Of a stretch of DNA of 64,000 nt, positions 51,218-64,000 are shown one piece after another; the first letter of the stretch is position 1; every line of letters begins with the position of its first letter. A program made the translations under genes and the position numbers. The notes beneath the pieces were generated by a model. That model did no database searches. It worked only from the letters and a program-made list of their open reading frames with translations, and was not told the origin of the DNA. This stretch comes from Owenia fusiformis (lineage: Eukaryota > Annelida > Polychaeta > Sabellida > Oweniidae), in the NCBI GenBank assembly GCA_903813345.2, contig CAIIXF020000009.1, forward strand, positions 23,401,759 through 23,465,758. Direction: 5' to 3'.

Positions 51218-52546
51218 GGCAAACAATTCTTTGATTTAAGGCCAAAAAAGGCTCAAATCTAAAAATAAAATTGTGTGATTTGGGGTAAATTGTGTTGATC
51301 TAAAGCCCCACCTACTTACCACGGGGAGATCAAGTTATCTTCGAGCTCTAAGTGGAAGCCGTCATAGATTGCCAAATCTATGCATTTTAATGTCAGCTTA
51401 AGTGCATCAATTGCACTTTAGAGATTTACTATATGGGCAAATAGATCGGTGGCACACGTTGTTGAAAAAATATGATACGGTTCTAGGTTATTGTCTTGTA
51501 TGCATTCTACCTTAAACCAGGGGATTATCAGCATTTCTAAAACGTGATACAGGTAAGCTACCACGGACGGACTTCTACTGATCCATAAAGTCGTAGTAAC
51601 CTTAAGCTGTTAAGTCGCGATTGTAGTGAATACATTGAATATACATTCACTTGTGTGCAGACTCCCAGAAACAAATCATTGGCAGATAATCGAATTTGGA
51701 AGCAGCTTATCCGCCAGAGGATTTTTCCAGAGCATAATTCTAACCAGAAGACTCTTACCGTTGGCAAGAACTCCACAATTATTTGATAAAGTCTTAAACC
51801 AATCAGCATGTGTTGTCGGAAAATCATTTGATACATTTTCTGTCTATAACAGGCAGTAAAAATATATTAATCTTTTAGTTTCGGACTTCCTTGAAATACC
51901 ACGGAAGTTGAGATTATCAAGATCCAATTAGGTTAAACCTACTGCGAATCATTTGTTGTAGTTAGAGTGGTGTGCCTCGCCAAATAGAAATTCAGGGTAC
52001 AGATTTTACTTTAGGAAAAAATAGTTCTTGGTGAATTTATACGGAAAAGATTATCGACGTTGTATGGATTTTTTCAGTGTAAACACGACCATCTGCAAGA
52101 CAAACTATTTTTGATTGAAAGGTTCTATTCGTTAGCAATATTTCTTCATTAGTCTTGTCTATGCTTTATGAACATACCGAATTGCCCAAAATTGCATAAA
52201 TAGTTCTGGAGCATGATTTTCTCATTTGCAATTCTTTAAATCAAATGTTGGTTCTTTGCCTCGATATCGTTGATTATCTCACCATGTTAAACGGAGAACC
52301 AAATAAACATTAGTCGCGGGGATCGTTCCATTGCCCCTAACCATGGGCTTTCAAGAGAAAAGTATGCAAGTCCTATGCTATAAACATGAGAACTTCAAAA
52401 TGAGCAGTGCCATGCTTCCCCTTTTTGATAATATTTCAAAGAGTTTTAGGAAAATGTATATATGTTTATAGTATTATCTTGAAGAAAAATCTTTGAATAT
52501 GATTAAAGCATAAAACTTGTTTAATCTCATTTAAAAGTAAACAAAA

Positions 52547-55500
52547 AAGACCGATAAGAAAAAGAGGTATCAAAATGATATTTTCAAATTTTGGATTATG
52601 GGTAATCATTCAAGAATACATTCCAATAAAAATATAATTTGTGGAAGAATGTTCACTACATTATTGCCATAATTATGATGAATTACATTTTATATTAAAT
52701 TAATCACATGTATGCAGATAATCGTGCTTTTATTTTTGAGTTATTTCTTAAATCATACATGAAAAGTACAAAATAAGATTTTTCTTGGAATGTGTACATG
52801 AAGCATTTTTTTCTCCAATTTTGAAAACCCAAGGAAATACACTTAAAACACCTGAATGAATTGACGAAAACATTATCGACTGAGAAGCGGCGAAAGAAGA
52901 GGGAGATAAAGAGACGGGTTCCCTCTAATTTGATTTCGAGACTCCTGACTCAATGTCAAGAACAAAACAACTCTCTAACCTTCCATGATTCAATTTTGTG
53001 CCAGTATCCATCATTTCCAAGGTTAAATACATTGGGGAGTAGCTATTTAAGTACAAAGGTCAACCTGCAATTTTGTAAATTGAAACTATCCTTGGCGATG
53101 GATGCCCCTTGCTTTCTGTCATTACAATACTGTATTGCACCTTGTAATGTCTGTTGAGGGTGCGTCTTAAGTAGCATGTAAGGCAACGATGGTTTGAGAC
53201 TGCCGATGATAAAGAAGATAATTCCAAATTCGATAATCATTCACTGACTAGATGATTTGATAAGAGTGATTCCCCAGGACGGGAGCTTATTGAATTCAAT
53301 GCGATATCATCGTGACATCACCTCGTAACTTCTAGGAGAACAATACACACGGTGAGATAAAAGCCACATGATATTTGTAGTAAATTAATGCGTCTGTGGT
53401 CACTATTCTCACTCTGTATTATATGATTATTTTATGCAACGATTATCACAATTGACATTTGTACTGAGTGACCCAAAAAACAGAGTCACTGAGACTAGAG
53501 AAGTATTAATTTGCAGATTCTAGTTTCCGTAACTAAAAAAGTAGTTTGTAATGTATAGATAGTAAATGAATAGTTACAATTTTGGTCGGTTCTGTCATTT
53601 TGATCAACCTGTTTATTCAATTTGAATTTGAAGCTTCACGCTTGCTAAGAGCTGGGAGTAGGTGTACCACAAACCATACAATTGTCTACGATGTCATAAA
53701 TAACTGTTTTTCCAAAAATTAAACAGTATCAAAAAATCATCTGAATGAAAATTGGTAGTTAGCAACAATGCCTAATCTGGTTGTCACCACATTAAATTCA
53801 GGTAGGAATTGGCCCACTGATGTACCGTAAACGTGATCACATTCGATCACACTCGCCTACAAAATAATTGAAATTGGTTGTATTTGAATTGACTTGAAGA
53901 GTTCGAACACTGTTTCGTCCATGACTTAGGGATTACAAGCTCTGACAGTCTAATCTCACAAATATTTCTACCCTGGAGAATGTAGTGCACTGTAAATCCA
54001 AACCAAGTAGATATCAACTACTTGTCTTACATTCGAGTTAACTAATACAAGTTTACTCCCTAAGACCACAACCAGCTTCCGTGAAAAGAGAGTTGGACTT
54101 TTTAAATCTTTCCCTCCTATATTTGCCATTTACAAATTTTTCCTCAATATAGAATGAATGTTTTTCACTTAAGAATTATCATAGCTTGATTTGTAGAGGA
54201 ATTCTGGATCCCATCATTTTAAACTTGGGTCACTTTCCCAATGAACGAAATTTCGAAGTAAAAGACAAGGTCAGCATTGCCCAAATCGGGGCCCAAATGT
54301 AATTTATCCATGAACCTTTTCAAATTGGCCATTTGATTTGTCCAAGCTTTCAATTCATCGTTCAAAGCATATTATTTTGATATTTTTATCCATATCCTTA
54401 AACCAATCCATGATTTACATCATTTACATTATTTGTCTTGTTTCGGTAATTTAGCTAACAATTAACAAGATCTGTGAGATTGAATAAAACAAATTAGTTA
54501 GAGATTGCCTTGAAAGAAGTACAAGACCGATAAGAAAAAGAGGTATCAAAATGATATTTTCAAATTTTGGATTATGGGTAATCATTCAAGAATACATTCC
54601 AATAAAAATATAATTTGTGGAAGAATGTTCACTACATTATTGCCATAATTATGATGAATTACATTTTATATTAAATTAATCACATGTATGCAGATAATCG
54701 TGCTTTTATTTTTGAGTTATTTCTTAAATCATACATGAAAAGTACAAAATAAGATTTTTCTTGGAATGTGTACATGAAGCATTTTTTTCTCCAATTTTGA
54801 AAACCCAAGGAAATACACTTAAAACACCTGAATGAATTGACGAAAACATTATCGACTGAGAAGCGGCGAAAGAAGAGGGAGATAAAGAGACGGGTTCCCT
54901 CTAATTTGATTTCGAGACTCCTGACTCAATGTCAAGAACAAAACAACTCTCTAACCTTCCATGATTCAATTTTGTGCCAGTATCCATCATTTCCAAGGTT
55001 AAATACATTGGGGAGTAGCTATTTAAGTACAAAGGTCAACCTGCAATTTTGTAAATTGAAACTATCCTTGGCGATGGATGCCCCTTGCTTTCTGTCATTA
55101 CAATACTGTATTGCACCTTGTAATGTCTGTTGAGGGTGCGTCTTAAGTAGCATGTAAGGCAACGATGGTTTGAGACTGCCGATGATAAAGAAGATAATTC
55201 CAAATTCGATAATCATTCACTGACTAGATGATTTGATAAGAGTGATTCCCCAGGACGGGAGCTTATTGAATTCAATGCGATATCATCGTGACATCACCTC
55301 GTAACTTCTAGGAGAACAATACACACGGTGAGATAAAAGCCACATGATATTTGTAGTAAATTAATGCGTCTGTGGTCACTATTCTCACTCTGTATTATAT
55401 GATTATTTTATGCAACGATTATCACAATTGACATTTGTACTGAGTGACCCAAAAAACAGAGTCACTGAGACTAGAGAAGTATTAATTTGCAGATTCTAGT

Positions 55501-56499
55501 TTCCGTAACTAAAAAAGTAGTTTGTAATGTATAGATAGTAAATGAATAATTACAATTTTGGTCGGTTCTGTCATTTTGATCAACCTGTTTATTCAATTTG
55601 AATTTGAAGCTTCACGCTTGCTAAGAGCTGGGAGTAGGTGTACCACAAACCATACAATTGTCTACGATGTCATAAATAACTGTTTTTCCAAAAATTAAAC
55701 AGTATCAAAAAATCATCTGAATGAAAATTGGTAGTTAGCAACAATGCCTAATCTGGTTGTCACCACATTAAATTCAGGTAGGAATTGGCCCACTGATGTA
55801 CCGTAAACGTGATCACATTCGATCACACTCGCCTACAAAATAATTGAAATTGGTTGTATTTGAATTGACTTGAAGAGTTCGAACACTGTTTCGTCCATGA
55901 CTTAGGGATTACAAGCTCTGACAGTCTAATCTCACAAATATTTCTACCCTGGAGAATGTAGTGCACTGTAAATCCAAACCAAGTAGATATCAACTACTTG
56001 TCTTACATTCGAGTTAACTAATACAAGTTTACTCCCTAAGACCACAACCAGCTTCCGTGAAAAGAGAGTTGGACTTTTTAAATCTTTCCCTCCTATATTT
56101 GCCATTTACAAATTTTTCCTCAATATAGAATGAATGTTTTTCACTTAAGAATTATCATAGCTTGATTTGTAGAGGAATTCTGGATCCCATCATTTTAAAC
56201 TTGGGTCACTTTCCCAATGAACGAAATTTCGAAGTAAAAGACAAGGTCAGCATTGCCCAAATCGGGGCCCAAATGTAATTTATCCATGAACCTTTTCAAA
56301 TTGGCCATTTGATTTGTCCAAGCTTTCAATTCATCGTTCAAAGCATATTATTTTGATATTTTTATCCATATCCTTAAACCAATCCATGATTTACATCATT
56401 TACATTATTTGTCTTGTTTCGGTAATTTAGCTAACAATTAACAAGATCTGTGAGATTGAATAAAACAAATTAGTTAGAGATTGCCTTGAAAGAAGTACA
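52547..56499. repeat. Tandem direct duplication of a 1,976-bp segment
   Basis: 52547-54522 and 54523-56499 are the same sequence at offset 1,976. The one difference I noticed is G at 53573 versus A at 55549. A 98-residue ORF (52861-53157 and 54837-55133) occurs in both copies, but its repetition reflects the duplication and is not evidence of coding. Confidence 0.97.
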
Positions 56500-57225
56500 C
56501 GTCAACAATCTTAGAATGGTAATCCATCAACAATGTGGCTAAAATGGAACAAGGAATAATGAGATGATATGTGTGTCAAGTCGATATATTCCAGGATGAA
56601 GAAAGACTAGATATATGAGGTCACTTGCCAGAAGTTACGGTAATATTGGTCTGAATTTCTACAAGTAGATGGAATATATTTGTAGAATATTTGTATCATA
56701 TCTGGAGAAGATAATCGATGCCACCTTTAAGTTTACCAGTGGTTCTGTCAACGGTATCGATCTCATATCTGCTTACAACTGTATCCCTTACATATGGCGA
56801 CAATGCAGTCCCCGATTAGCTGTCCACCAGGACCAGAAAATTACGTAAACCATGACTTGATGACACTAGGTCGGTGCCAAATCTGGTTTTCAGTTTACCC
56901 AGGAGATAACTCACATCGTGCAATGGACATGCACGTATATTCATTTAATTGTAAGGATCAAAGCGAGAAATAGACCGCCTGGAACGATTTGGTTGTGTTA
57001 CCAGTCTTTCTTTATTATTTGAAAGGATAACTGAATCTATTCCTTATTAATTTCTTGTGAATCATAGAAAAGAAGGGGGCTTAGGCAAAACAGCATTTCA
57101 CATAATAAGGTTTTTGGAGTATTCAATCGTAGTGTTTTGATCAGAAGGATTAGAAAGAATTGAGACGAGAGGAGATTACATTTCAAAAATATAGTCACGA
57201 TTCTACAATAGTTTTTGCTCTTGTC

Positions 57226-57303
57226 TACCCTGCGCGCAGAGTCTAGTTATAAACTACGAAGTTCCCATTTAAGAACGAAGCGAAGTCGAAAGAATACAAA
57301 TGG
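57226..57303 (+). mobile_element. TACCCT/AGGGTA short MITE, 3' end degraded
   Basis: TACCCTGCGCGCAGAGTC and TAGTTATAAACTACGAAG are intact; the terminal AGGGTA is replaced by AATGGCA. Confidence 0.7.
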
Positions 57304-58559
57304 CAGTTCTCATCACTTTTGTCATACCTGCTTTCGAAACAGTTCAACAGTTTTTACTTAATTTCCGGATAATCATTCAACCTCAAGATTATTTGGCCAG
57401 AAAATTAAAATGGGATGTTTTTTCAATAACTGCAACATGTATCTCAATTGTTTTTAAGAAAGTAAAATTGGGATTGTAAGGAAGTCATTGGCACGGATTG
57501 CTTTCAATTTTCTGTACTCTCGATTTCTTTTCAATCTCCTCAAATTTCATTACTTTGACGTTCTCGTTTTGTTTTACTGTTAAGTATTTGCAATTCGTTG
57601 CTCAACACGTTTTCAATTTTCTATTAATTGAATGGTTCCAGATCACTTGGGAAAGAAGCACATTTGTTTTGAGGCAATAAGAGATCCGTCCATCTAAAGT
57701 TTGAAGTGCACGCAATACTGCAATATGGTCAACAATGCACGAAAGGAGAACTATTGAATCAAATCGGAATGTCACTCATTGTGGAAGTCTCTACTATCCG
57801 TTGGAATAGAGCTCAAAGGCTTTAGATAAAGAAACTCTGATCAGAATGCTAAACCTAATCCTTTTCAGATTATGCTCCGATCCGGGCTCCGATTTCCAGA
57901 GCCTCAATTTTGAAGGAAAAACAAATTTGGATTGGTAAAACAAAATTCTGTTATGGGTGAGGTACAGGGTACAATTTACAGCTAGATTGTTTTTAGTTTT
58001 GAGTATTAATTTTGGCGTCAATTGAGAGGCATGCCCTTAAACAACGTTGCGAGGAAATTACTGCAACCTCCGAACCGACGCAGAGCGCAGCCATACAGTA
58101 TGAGCTCTGATGGGGAAGGAAGAAAGTGGTTGATGTCTGGAGCCCTGCGTTCGGAGGATGTTGCTATGGGAGTATTATATGTTTGCCGTTATTGTTGTGA
58201 TCCGTAACGTAAGCCAATTATTGGAATTAAATCTCTTCGAATTGAATGTAATAGACATTCTGCTAACTACGTGATTAGCAAAGGTTTAGTAATTACTAAT
58301 TATAGCAGCTAGATACTTTATTAGTGGATTTGTCATCTTATTCTGTTATTAAAGTGCTTGATCAGTATCCTGAGTGTCCGAATGTAGTGCATTAGCTAGA
58401 TTAGTAGATGAATCTCTCTTTTAAGGAGGCGTAATCAAACTGTTGGAAAAGTACTTGATCAGTTGGCTCAATTGGCGATATCGTGTTCTCTTAAGTTACA
58501 GAGATTAAGTTGTAGATTTGGATTGGAATTAAGTGATTTTTATGATGAGCATATAGAAT

Positions 58560-58700
58560 TCCCCACTTATCCAACCGTCTGTCCGTCCGTCCTTTCGTTA
58601 CCCTGCGCGCAGAGTCTAGTTATAAACTACTAGACGAAGCTTTCTTTTAAGAAGTGAAGTCGAATGAATACAAAGGGTATCCCTCCGTCCGTTCGCTGGC
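58560..58700 (+). mobile_element. TACCCT MITE (58599-58679) nested in a GTCCGTCC-family fragment
   Basis: The MITE is 81 bp with both ends intact (TACCCTGCGCG..CAAAGGGTA). It interrupts a fragment reading CGTCTGTCCGTCCGTCC before it and TCCCTCCGTCCGTTCG after it, so it inserted after that fragment was in place. Confidence 0.75.
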
Positions 58701-60360
58701 AATTTTCGGACAAATGAAAACTGCCATTTGTCTGAATAATTAATGCGCATATCCATTTTATGGAAGTCCATACTGGCTCGGATGAAAGGATATTGGTAAT
58801 TAACACAATTGGTCATATATCCTACTTGTTTCATTTAGAAGAAGCCTAGTGCTAAAATAACATGTTTTTATATTTTATAAGTCTATCATTTATAAAGTTT
58901 TCAAATCAGGAATTTGATGTTGTAAAGTATCAGCATGAGTTTCAGTTTGTTTCAGTTTCCAACTTCATTAAAGCAATATTATGCAATTGTAACTCAGATC
59001 ACGATTTTATGATGAGCTAATTCTATTAATCATATATTGAGTAATCCTTTATTATGGGTTATACTTACCCATGATACATCTGTTATTTGACATACTTTAC
59101 CTATTCAAATATGACTTTCGAAAATATTAGATCATATACACATGTATTTATGCCCATTCCAGCAAATTGTGATTGAATGAATTAGCTAGAATTTACACTG
59201 ACTAATGCCATTTTTGGTCTTAAATGAATGGATTTTATAAAGCCACAACAAAAAGCTACCTTCTCGAAAATCTATGAACGACAACAGAAAAGTGCGAGCG
59301 TCAAATACACGTAATTGGAACAGATAGACGCGAAACGTACTCAAAAGTTGGAACGAAAACATTATTCGTGCAATGCAAGTAAAATAAAAAAAACTATTAA
59401 TTTCATATTTTTGAAGACTTAACCAGTTAAGACTTAACCTACACAACATATCAATGTAGTTTTTTCTTACCTGCTAGCGTGTATTGTTGTATCCATTGAT
59501 TGTGTATTCGTAACCCTATTAGTTCCAAGAGAACTCACTTTGTAACGGCACTTTCTTTTGATTACTTTTCATTTATTTGATTATTTTCACTATCGCTGGT
59601 TTCTCTCCATGACCACTTTCAATACGTTCAATCTTAAATATAACAGCCCAGCGTGCTATAATTATAAATCCAGCTCCATGTTGAGACAGTAATACTACAT
59701 CTCCGAGTTATGAAACTCAATAGAACGTTTACGTTCTTATAGAAAGTTCAATAAGCCGTATCGATTTCCAGACCCGTCAATGGTAAGTCTAAGTTCCCGA
59801 GGGACCTGTCAATCTTTGGGCTTTGCCATTCGATACGCTCATCTTTTAATTCGAAACTTTCCTCGATTTAAACCTACTTGTGGGTCTACTTCCAGTGCTT
59901 GTTTCCGAGGGAATGCTGCAACTAAATGATAAAATCACCGCTTCTTTCATTTGATTGCCCTTTAGGCGCTTTGAAGAAATACTCTTGAAACCCCCGTGAT
60001 TCGATTTATTTATGTGTTATAATTCTAGTTTTTCGCTGTCAATAAAGCCAACTTCTTCGTAACTAATGAGGTTTTAATTAAACATTTAGTTTAAATGCAA
60101 TAAATCCAATGTAGGGATGGCGTAATGATGATTATTCCCATTTGGACTACTACATCATGGCAATCCCAGATCTATTAGAACCACAGATTGTTTTTCGACT
60201 CCATTGGAAGAAAGATGCGGAGACTACCAGAAAGATTAGACTGTAACTTTTTGATTTATTTGTTAAACGTGGAAACAAAAGATGCAGAAAAGATTCAGGT
60301 GATGGATACAAATCACTCGTTGAAGTATCACATAACTGATAACAAGCGGAATATTACACG

Positions 60361-60440
60361 TTATTTTGTAGCCTTGCCCCAAGGCCTCGTTCCGGGGGCC
60401 TTGTCGCCCTTCTTTTCAACATACACGCCTTCCACATGAT
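60361..60440 (+). pseudogene. Possible reverse-transcriptase remnant
   Basis: LPQGLVPGALSPFFSTYTPST has the look of the non-LTR RT block (PQGxxxxPxLFxxYT), is locally GC-richer, and is cut by frame decay. Only this short block is recognisable. Confidence 0.3.
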
Positions 60441-60840
60441 AAGCATGGTAGAATAGTGGAAAAGACCGATTCAATGGGAGAAAGTCAATGTATATGGAAA
60501 TGTTACATTGATATTGATATAACAGAACAAATAAATCAATACGCATGACACAATTAGTTCTCATTAGTGAAGAAAGTAATGATTGAAGTAATTAGTCCAA
60601 TCAGTGAATTCCTCTCTATCATTATGATTATTGCGTTAAGCACAGGGCATGTTTATAGTATACATCATCTACAAATCAATAATAGCCTAGAACTTGAAAA
60701 AACCCTGACACAACTATAAATAGAGACAGACATATAAATGATTGACCTATATTTTAGGTATTGACATATAGACTTTTATGAGATAATATCAATACACAAA
60801 ACAAAGCATTAATTTGATATGTGCATATCTTTTAATAAAG

Positions 60841-61090
60841 CAGGGGCGGACCTGGGAACCAAGAAGGGGAGGGGGGCAAATCTCAGGTATGGGAAAACAA
60901 CTTTTGGGCCGTTAAAACATTTTGAGGCCAATTTTCTACAAAATGTGGCCTGAAATTAAGAAATAAGGCCTTAAAAGGCCAGGTAATGATAAAAAAGGCC
61001 CACTCTTTGGCCCAAATCTTTTTGGACCCAATTTATTTTGGGCACACCCTAGGGGGGGGGGGGGCGGCGGGCCCCCAAGATCCTCCAGTG
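60841..61090. mobile_element. hAT-like non-autonomous element, 250 bp
   Basis: Left end CAGGGGCGGACCTGGG and right end (reverse) CACTGGAGGATCTTGGGGG are imperfect inverted repeats of the CAGNGGCGGATC type seen in many hAT MITEs. The interior has AAAAGGCC words and G/C runs. No convincing 8-bp target duplication was seen. Confidence 0.6.
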
Positions 61091-61522
61091 TATAGTACCA
61101 TCTTTGTATTACATGAGCTCTTTTACTTGAGCATTTGTGCATTCCCTAGGAGAACTACATACATGTATAGACTTATAGACATGTATGAACCGGTTTCCCT
61201 ATTTTCACTACTCAAAATGAATGGGATTTGTGTACACTGTATATGCTGACAGATATAAGCCGATCTACTGATGTGATGTAATCCCTATTAAATCAAAGAA
61301 AGGATTGGCAGGTTAAGATAGTTGTTATTATGTTGATATTTATTCAACTCAGACTGCTTCCCAGTTCCCATTCTTGAAATATTGGCTCGTCATCTGGAAA
61401 CCGGGCAAGTTCTTGATCATCGTCTGAGACCAACGCGAGTATTGACTATTGGGTCATCATCTGAATGCCCTGTTAAATACGAAATGACTCTATGCGCAGG
61501 GTAAGAATTTGAATATTGAAAA

Positions 61523-62314
61523 TTTGTCCGCTGTGACGGAGCATGCTATTTTTCATAAAAACACTAAGAATACTTCACGATTTATTTTTTAACTCATATG
61601 TTTCGTTATACCATACACAATTACTTACTCCATGCAATGGATATATAATTTGCGGGTAACTTTCACTTCTGTTTGAAGTCCAATTACGCTGGGAAGAAAA
61701 GCTATTAAAAATGGCGCCGGAGTATCATACTTCAAAATGTACCATTTCTTGTTTAACTTTCTAATGGCACGATATAGTGACACGATAATATTTACACATG
61801 GTTTCAGCTTAACTATGAAGGTATAAATGAGATGTTGATGTATTTGGTCTTTTTAATTCTTTTATAAAAAATAATATTTAATTTTTTTGTCCGCTGTGAC
61901 GGAGCAGTTGCAAATGTGAACTGTGAAAATGCTCCGTCACAGCGGACAAAAAATATTAATATTATTTTTTATTAGAAAAATTAAAAAGACCCAATGCATT
62001 AATATCTCATTAATACATTCAGAGTTATGCTTAAAACATATGTTAATATTATCGTGTCACTATATCATGCCATTAAAAAGTTAAAAAAGAAATGGTACAT
62101 TTTAGAGTTTGATACTCTGGCGCCGTTTTTAATAGATTTTACTCCTAGCGTTATTGGACTTCAAACAGAAGTGAAGGTTACACGCAAATGATATATCCAT
62201 TGCATGGAGTAAGTAATTATCTTTGATATAACGAAACATATGAGTTAAAAAATAAATCTTGAAGCATTCTTAGTGTTTTTATGAAAAATAGCATGCTCCG
62301 TCACAGCTGACAAA
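61523..62314. mobile_element. ~790-bp palindrome (foldback element), arms of ~374-385 bp
   Basis: The left arm 61523-61896 and right arm 61930-62314 are inverted copies with about 33 bp between. TTTGTCCGCTGTGACGGAGC occurs at the outer and inner end of the left arm, and its complement at both ends of the right arm. Arms are similar but diverged. No ORF. Confidence 0.93.
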
Positions 62315-62443
62315 TCTTTCGATACCAGCCTGTGAAAAAGGCCCACTAATTGAGGCCTACAAAATGTTTTTGTGCTCAAAATATTTTTTCTTGGCCCACC
62401 CAAGGGGGGGGGGGTGGCATGGTGCCCCCTGGATCCGCCAGTA
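62315..62443. mobile_element. Right half of an hAT-like element
   Basis: AAAAAGGCCCACTAATTGAG, CTTGGCCCACCCAAGGGGGG and the end CCCCCTGGATCCGCCAGTAG match the right half of the element at 60841-61090. The left half is absent; the palindrome abuts it. Confidence 0.6.
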
Positions 62444-62780
62444 GTATTAGCTATGATTATCATCTGGACGGCATGATAATACTGGCTCACTATCTTGACG
62501 ATGCGCTAGTATTGGCCCAGAGTATTGGCTTATTTTCTGAACGCCAGGCCTAGCATTGGTTCATCATCTGAATGGTAGACTAGTATTGGTTCATGATTTT
62601 AACATTAGAGTAGTATTGGGTCGCCATTTGAACGCTTGACTAGTATCGGCTCATAATTTGAACCCCAGGCTAGTATTGTCTCGTCATATGAACCCAAGGC
62701 TAGTACTGGTTCTTCAATGAACGCCAAGCTATAGCTAGTATTGGCTCATTGTCTGAGCATCAGGGTAGTGTTGAGTCAAA

Positions 62781-63439
62781 ATTTTGCCCACCGGGCTTGA
62801 ACTGCCCCATCGTATGCGTACCATATCACGTATCACTGTATCATTACGAACGGACTTATCTGTGTGGGGTTTATTACTATATAGTAGTTGCTGTGTGATT
62901 TTCGAATTTTGCCCTTTATCATATGGCTCTGATCAGAGATTGTATATGTAACTATTTTGAGATTCACCCTTTAAAAGAGGGTTTAAGCATCAAAAGAAGA
63001 CATAACATATGATCATGTTCAAGTCGGCTACGGAGATGGTTGTAATATAATCTCATAAGAGCATATCAATTCTGTTATAAAGAAGATATCTGTCAGCTTT
63101 AATATTATCATCTTGTTTTCCACATGATTATGTTCATCATTTAAAATTCTTTATCGTCATATTCCTCGATAGGTGAATCTCGTGTTATCATGTCATATTG
63201 CATATATCAAATTAAAGCCCTGGGAGGAGTGGGTGTTCCACAGCATGGGAAAATGCCATGATGTTCTTAAGTAGAGAAGTAATTCACATACCAGATTGAA
63301 ATTGATAGTCTAATGATAATATTTTCATAACTGGAAAGTAATGAATCAATAATGTTAGATGTATTTTTGTTGCTATTTATTATGAGGTCAAAACTTCCCA
63401 GAAATGGAGGTATCTTGTAGGCAACTTTACACATAGAGG
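62781..63439. other. No gene seen
   Basis: AT-rich sequence between two minisatellites; nothing recognised. Confidence 0.5.
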
Positions 63440-63780
63440 TGACATGACATTTAGCAGAAAGTGTAAGAGACCCCGCGATGCTTCCCCAAATGAAACAAGA
63501 TATAAGACACACCCATGGCATAAGATATGAGATCCCAAATCGCATACGATTTTCTAATGTATAAGATACCCTGAATGGTATAATATATAAGAGGCTCCAA
63601 TGGCATACATGTCATAAGAGATCCCAATATCATAAAGTATGAGATCCCAAATGGCATAAGATACTCCAAATGGCATAATAGATACCAAGATCATAAGGTG
63701 AGAGATCCCAAATGGCATAAAGCATGATAACTCCAAATGGCATAAGAGATCCCAATATCATAAGGTATGAGATATGGACC
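63440..63780. repeat. Irregular tandem repeat of ~18-36-bp units
   Basis: Many copies of AGATCCCAAATGGCATAAGA and variants (CCAATATCATAAGRTATGAG). Several short reverse ORFs here are readings of this repeat. Confidence 0.85.
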
Positions 63781-64000
63781 ACTAATCCTCCATTTAGACA
63801 CCTCCCATTTTTACTGGGATGTTGACTTTCAAATCGGCACGGACACATTGAATAAAGCATTTAATATTTATTTGCTTTCATTTTGGCCCCATAAGGGTTT
63901 AATGCTACGCCCTTTACATTGTATTAGAATGGTGTAGGCCTGTCGGAACATATTCACATAAAGTAAAATAAAGCAAAAATAAAACTTATGTAAAACTTAT

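Larger units (their letters stand above)
47401..52546. other. Intergenic, no gene recognised
   Basis: Only short ORFs without splice context. Contains one MITE copy at 49732 and a B-box-like GGTTCGAATCC (51130) near an AATAC repeat at 51185. A 76-aa reverse ORF at 50171-50401 was considered but resembles nothing known. Confidence 0.5.
56500..60840. other. Intergenic, no gene recognised
   Basis: Contains MITE copies at 57226 and 58599 and a possible RT remnant near 60370. An open forward frame at 56731-56976 (ATG 56794) has no splice or family support. Confidence 0.5.
61355..62780. repeat. ~37-bp minisatellite split by inserted mobile DNA
   Basis: Units such as CTAGTATTGGCTCATCATCT plus GAACGCCAGG occur at 61355-61480 and again at 62445-62780. 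The DNA between holds the palindrome and an hAT-like right end, so it probably inserted into the array. Confidence 0.75.

Noticed and set aside
52861-55133. Two identical 98-aa ORFs as a possible duplicated gene
   Set aside because: They are identical because the whole 1,976-bp block is duplicated; no domain, splice or codon signal supports coding.
56731-56976. Open forward frame with ATG at 56794
   Set aside because: 58 residues, no family resemblance and no splice partners; chance is the simplest explanation.
1-64000. CRISPR array, operon or bacterial defence system
   Set aside because: All tandem repeats lack unique spacers of constant size, and the genes are spliced animal genes.

Overview
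The window is AT-rich eukaryotic genomic DNA from an invertebrate animal. I cannot name the species. Genes are split by GT/AG introns, intergenic DNA is full of MITE-like elements, foldbacks and minisatellites, and the proteins are animal types (a PRDM zinc-finger factor, an adhesion GPCR, a mitochondrial-clan P450). Most long single-frame ORFs here are spurious; the real genes only appear after joining exons whose splice phases agree.

Layout. 1-1444 (+): last exons of a cytochrome P450. 1.6-5.5 kb: tandem repeat families. 6034-8629 (-): complete six-exon gene for a secreted choice-of-anchor B / LVIVD-repeat protein of 446 aa. 8.75-9.83 kb: repeat array rich in AAGATGGCGGC. 9852-11502 (-): three-exon gene for a 102-aa secreted cysteine-containing protein, with a foldback element in its second intron. 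13237-15523 (-): PRDM8-like PR-domain zinc-finger gene, with a possible non-coding first exon near 20.8 kb. 24926-46903 (-): 23-exon adhesion GPCR of 1056 aa, ordered signal peptide, EGF-like, pentraxin, HRM, GAIN/GPS, 7TM, cytoplasmic tail. 47-64 kb: no gene recognised. That part holds a 5-copy array just upstream of the GPCR start, a nearly perfect 1,976-bp tandem duplication, several copies of a short TACCCT-ended MITE, hAT-like ends and a ~790-bp palindrome.

The genes do not form an operon or an obvious pathway. Most noteworthy: (a) the adhesion GPCR has a degenerate cleavage tripeptide at its GPS and a C-terminal PDZ-type ligand; (b) four local tandem duplications in this one gene have copied splice sites or splice-like sites; (c) the small secreted protein gene has a first coding exon that supplies only the ATG; (d) the long palindrome at 61.5-62.3 kb. 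All calls come from reading the sequence; no database search was possible.
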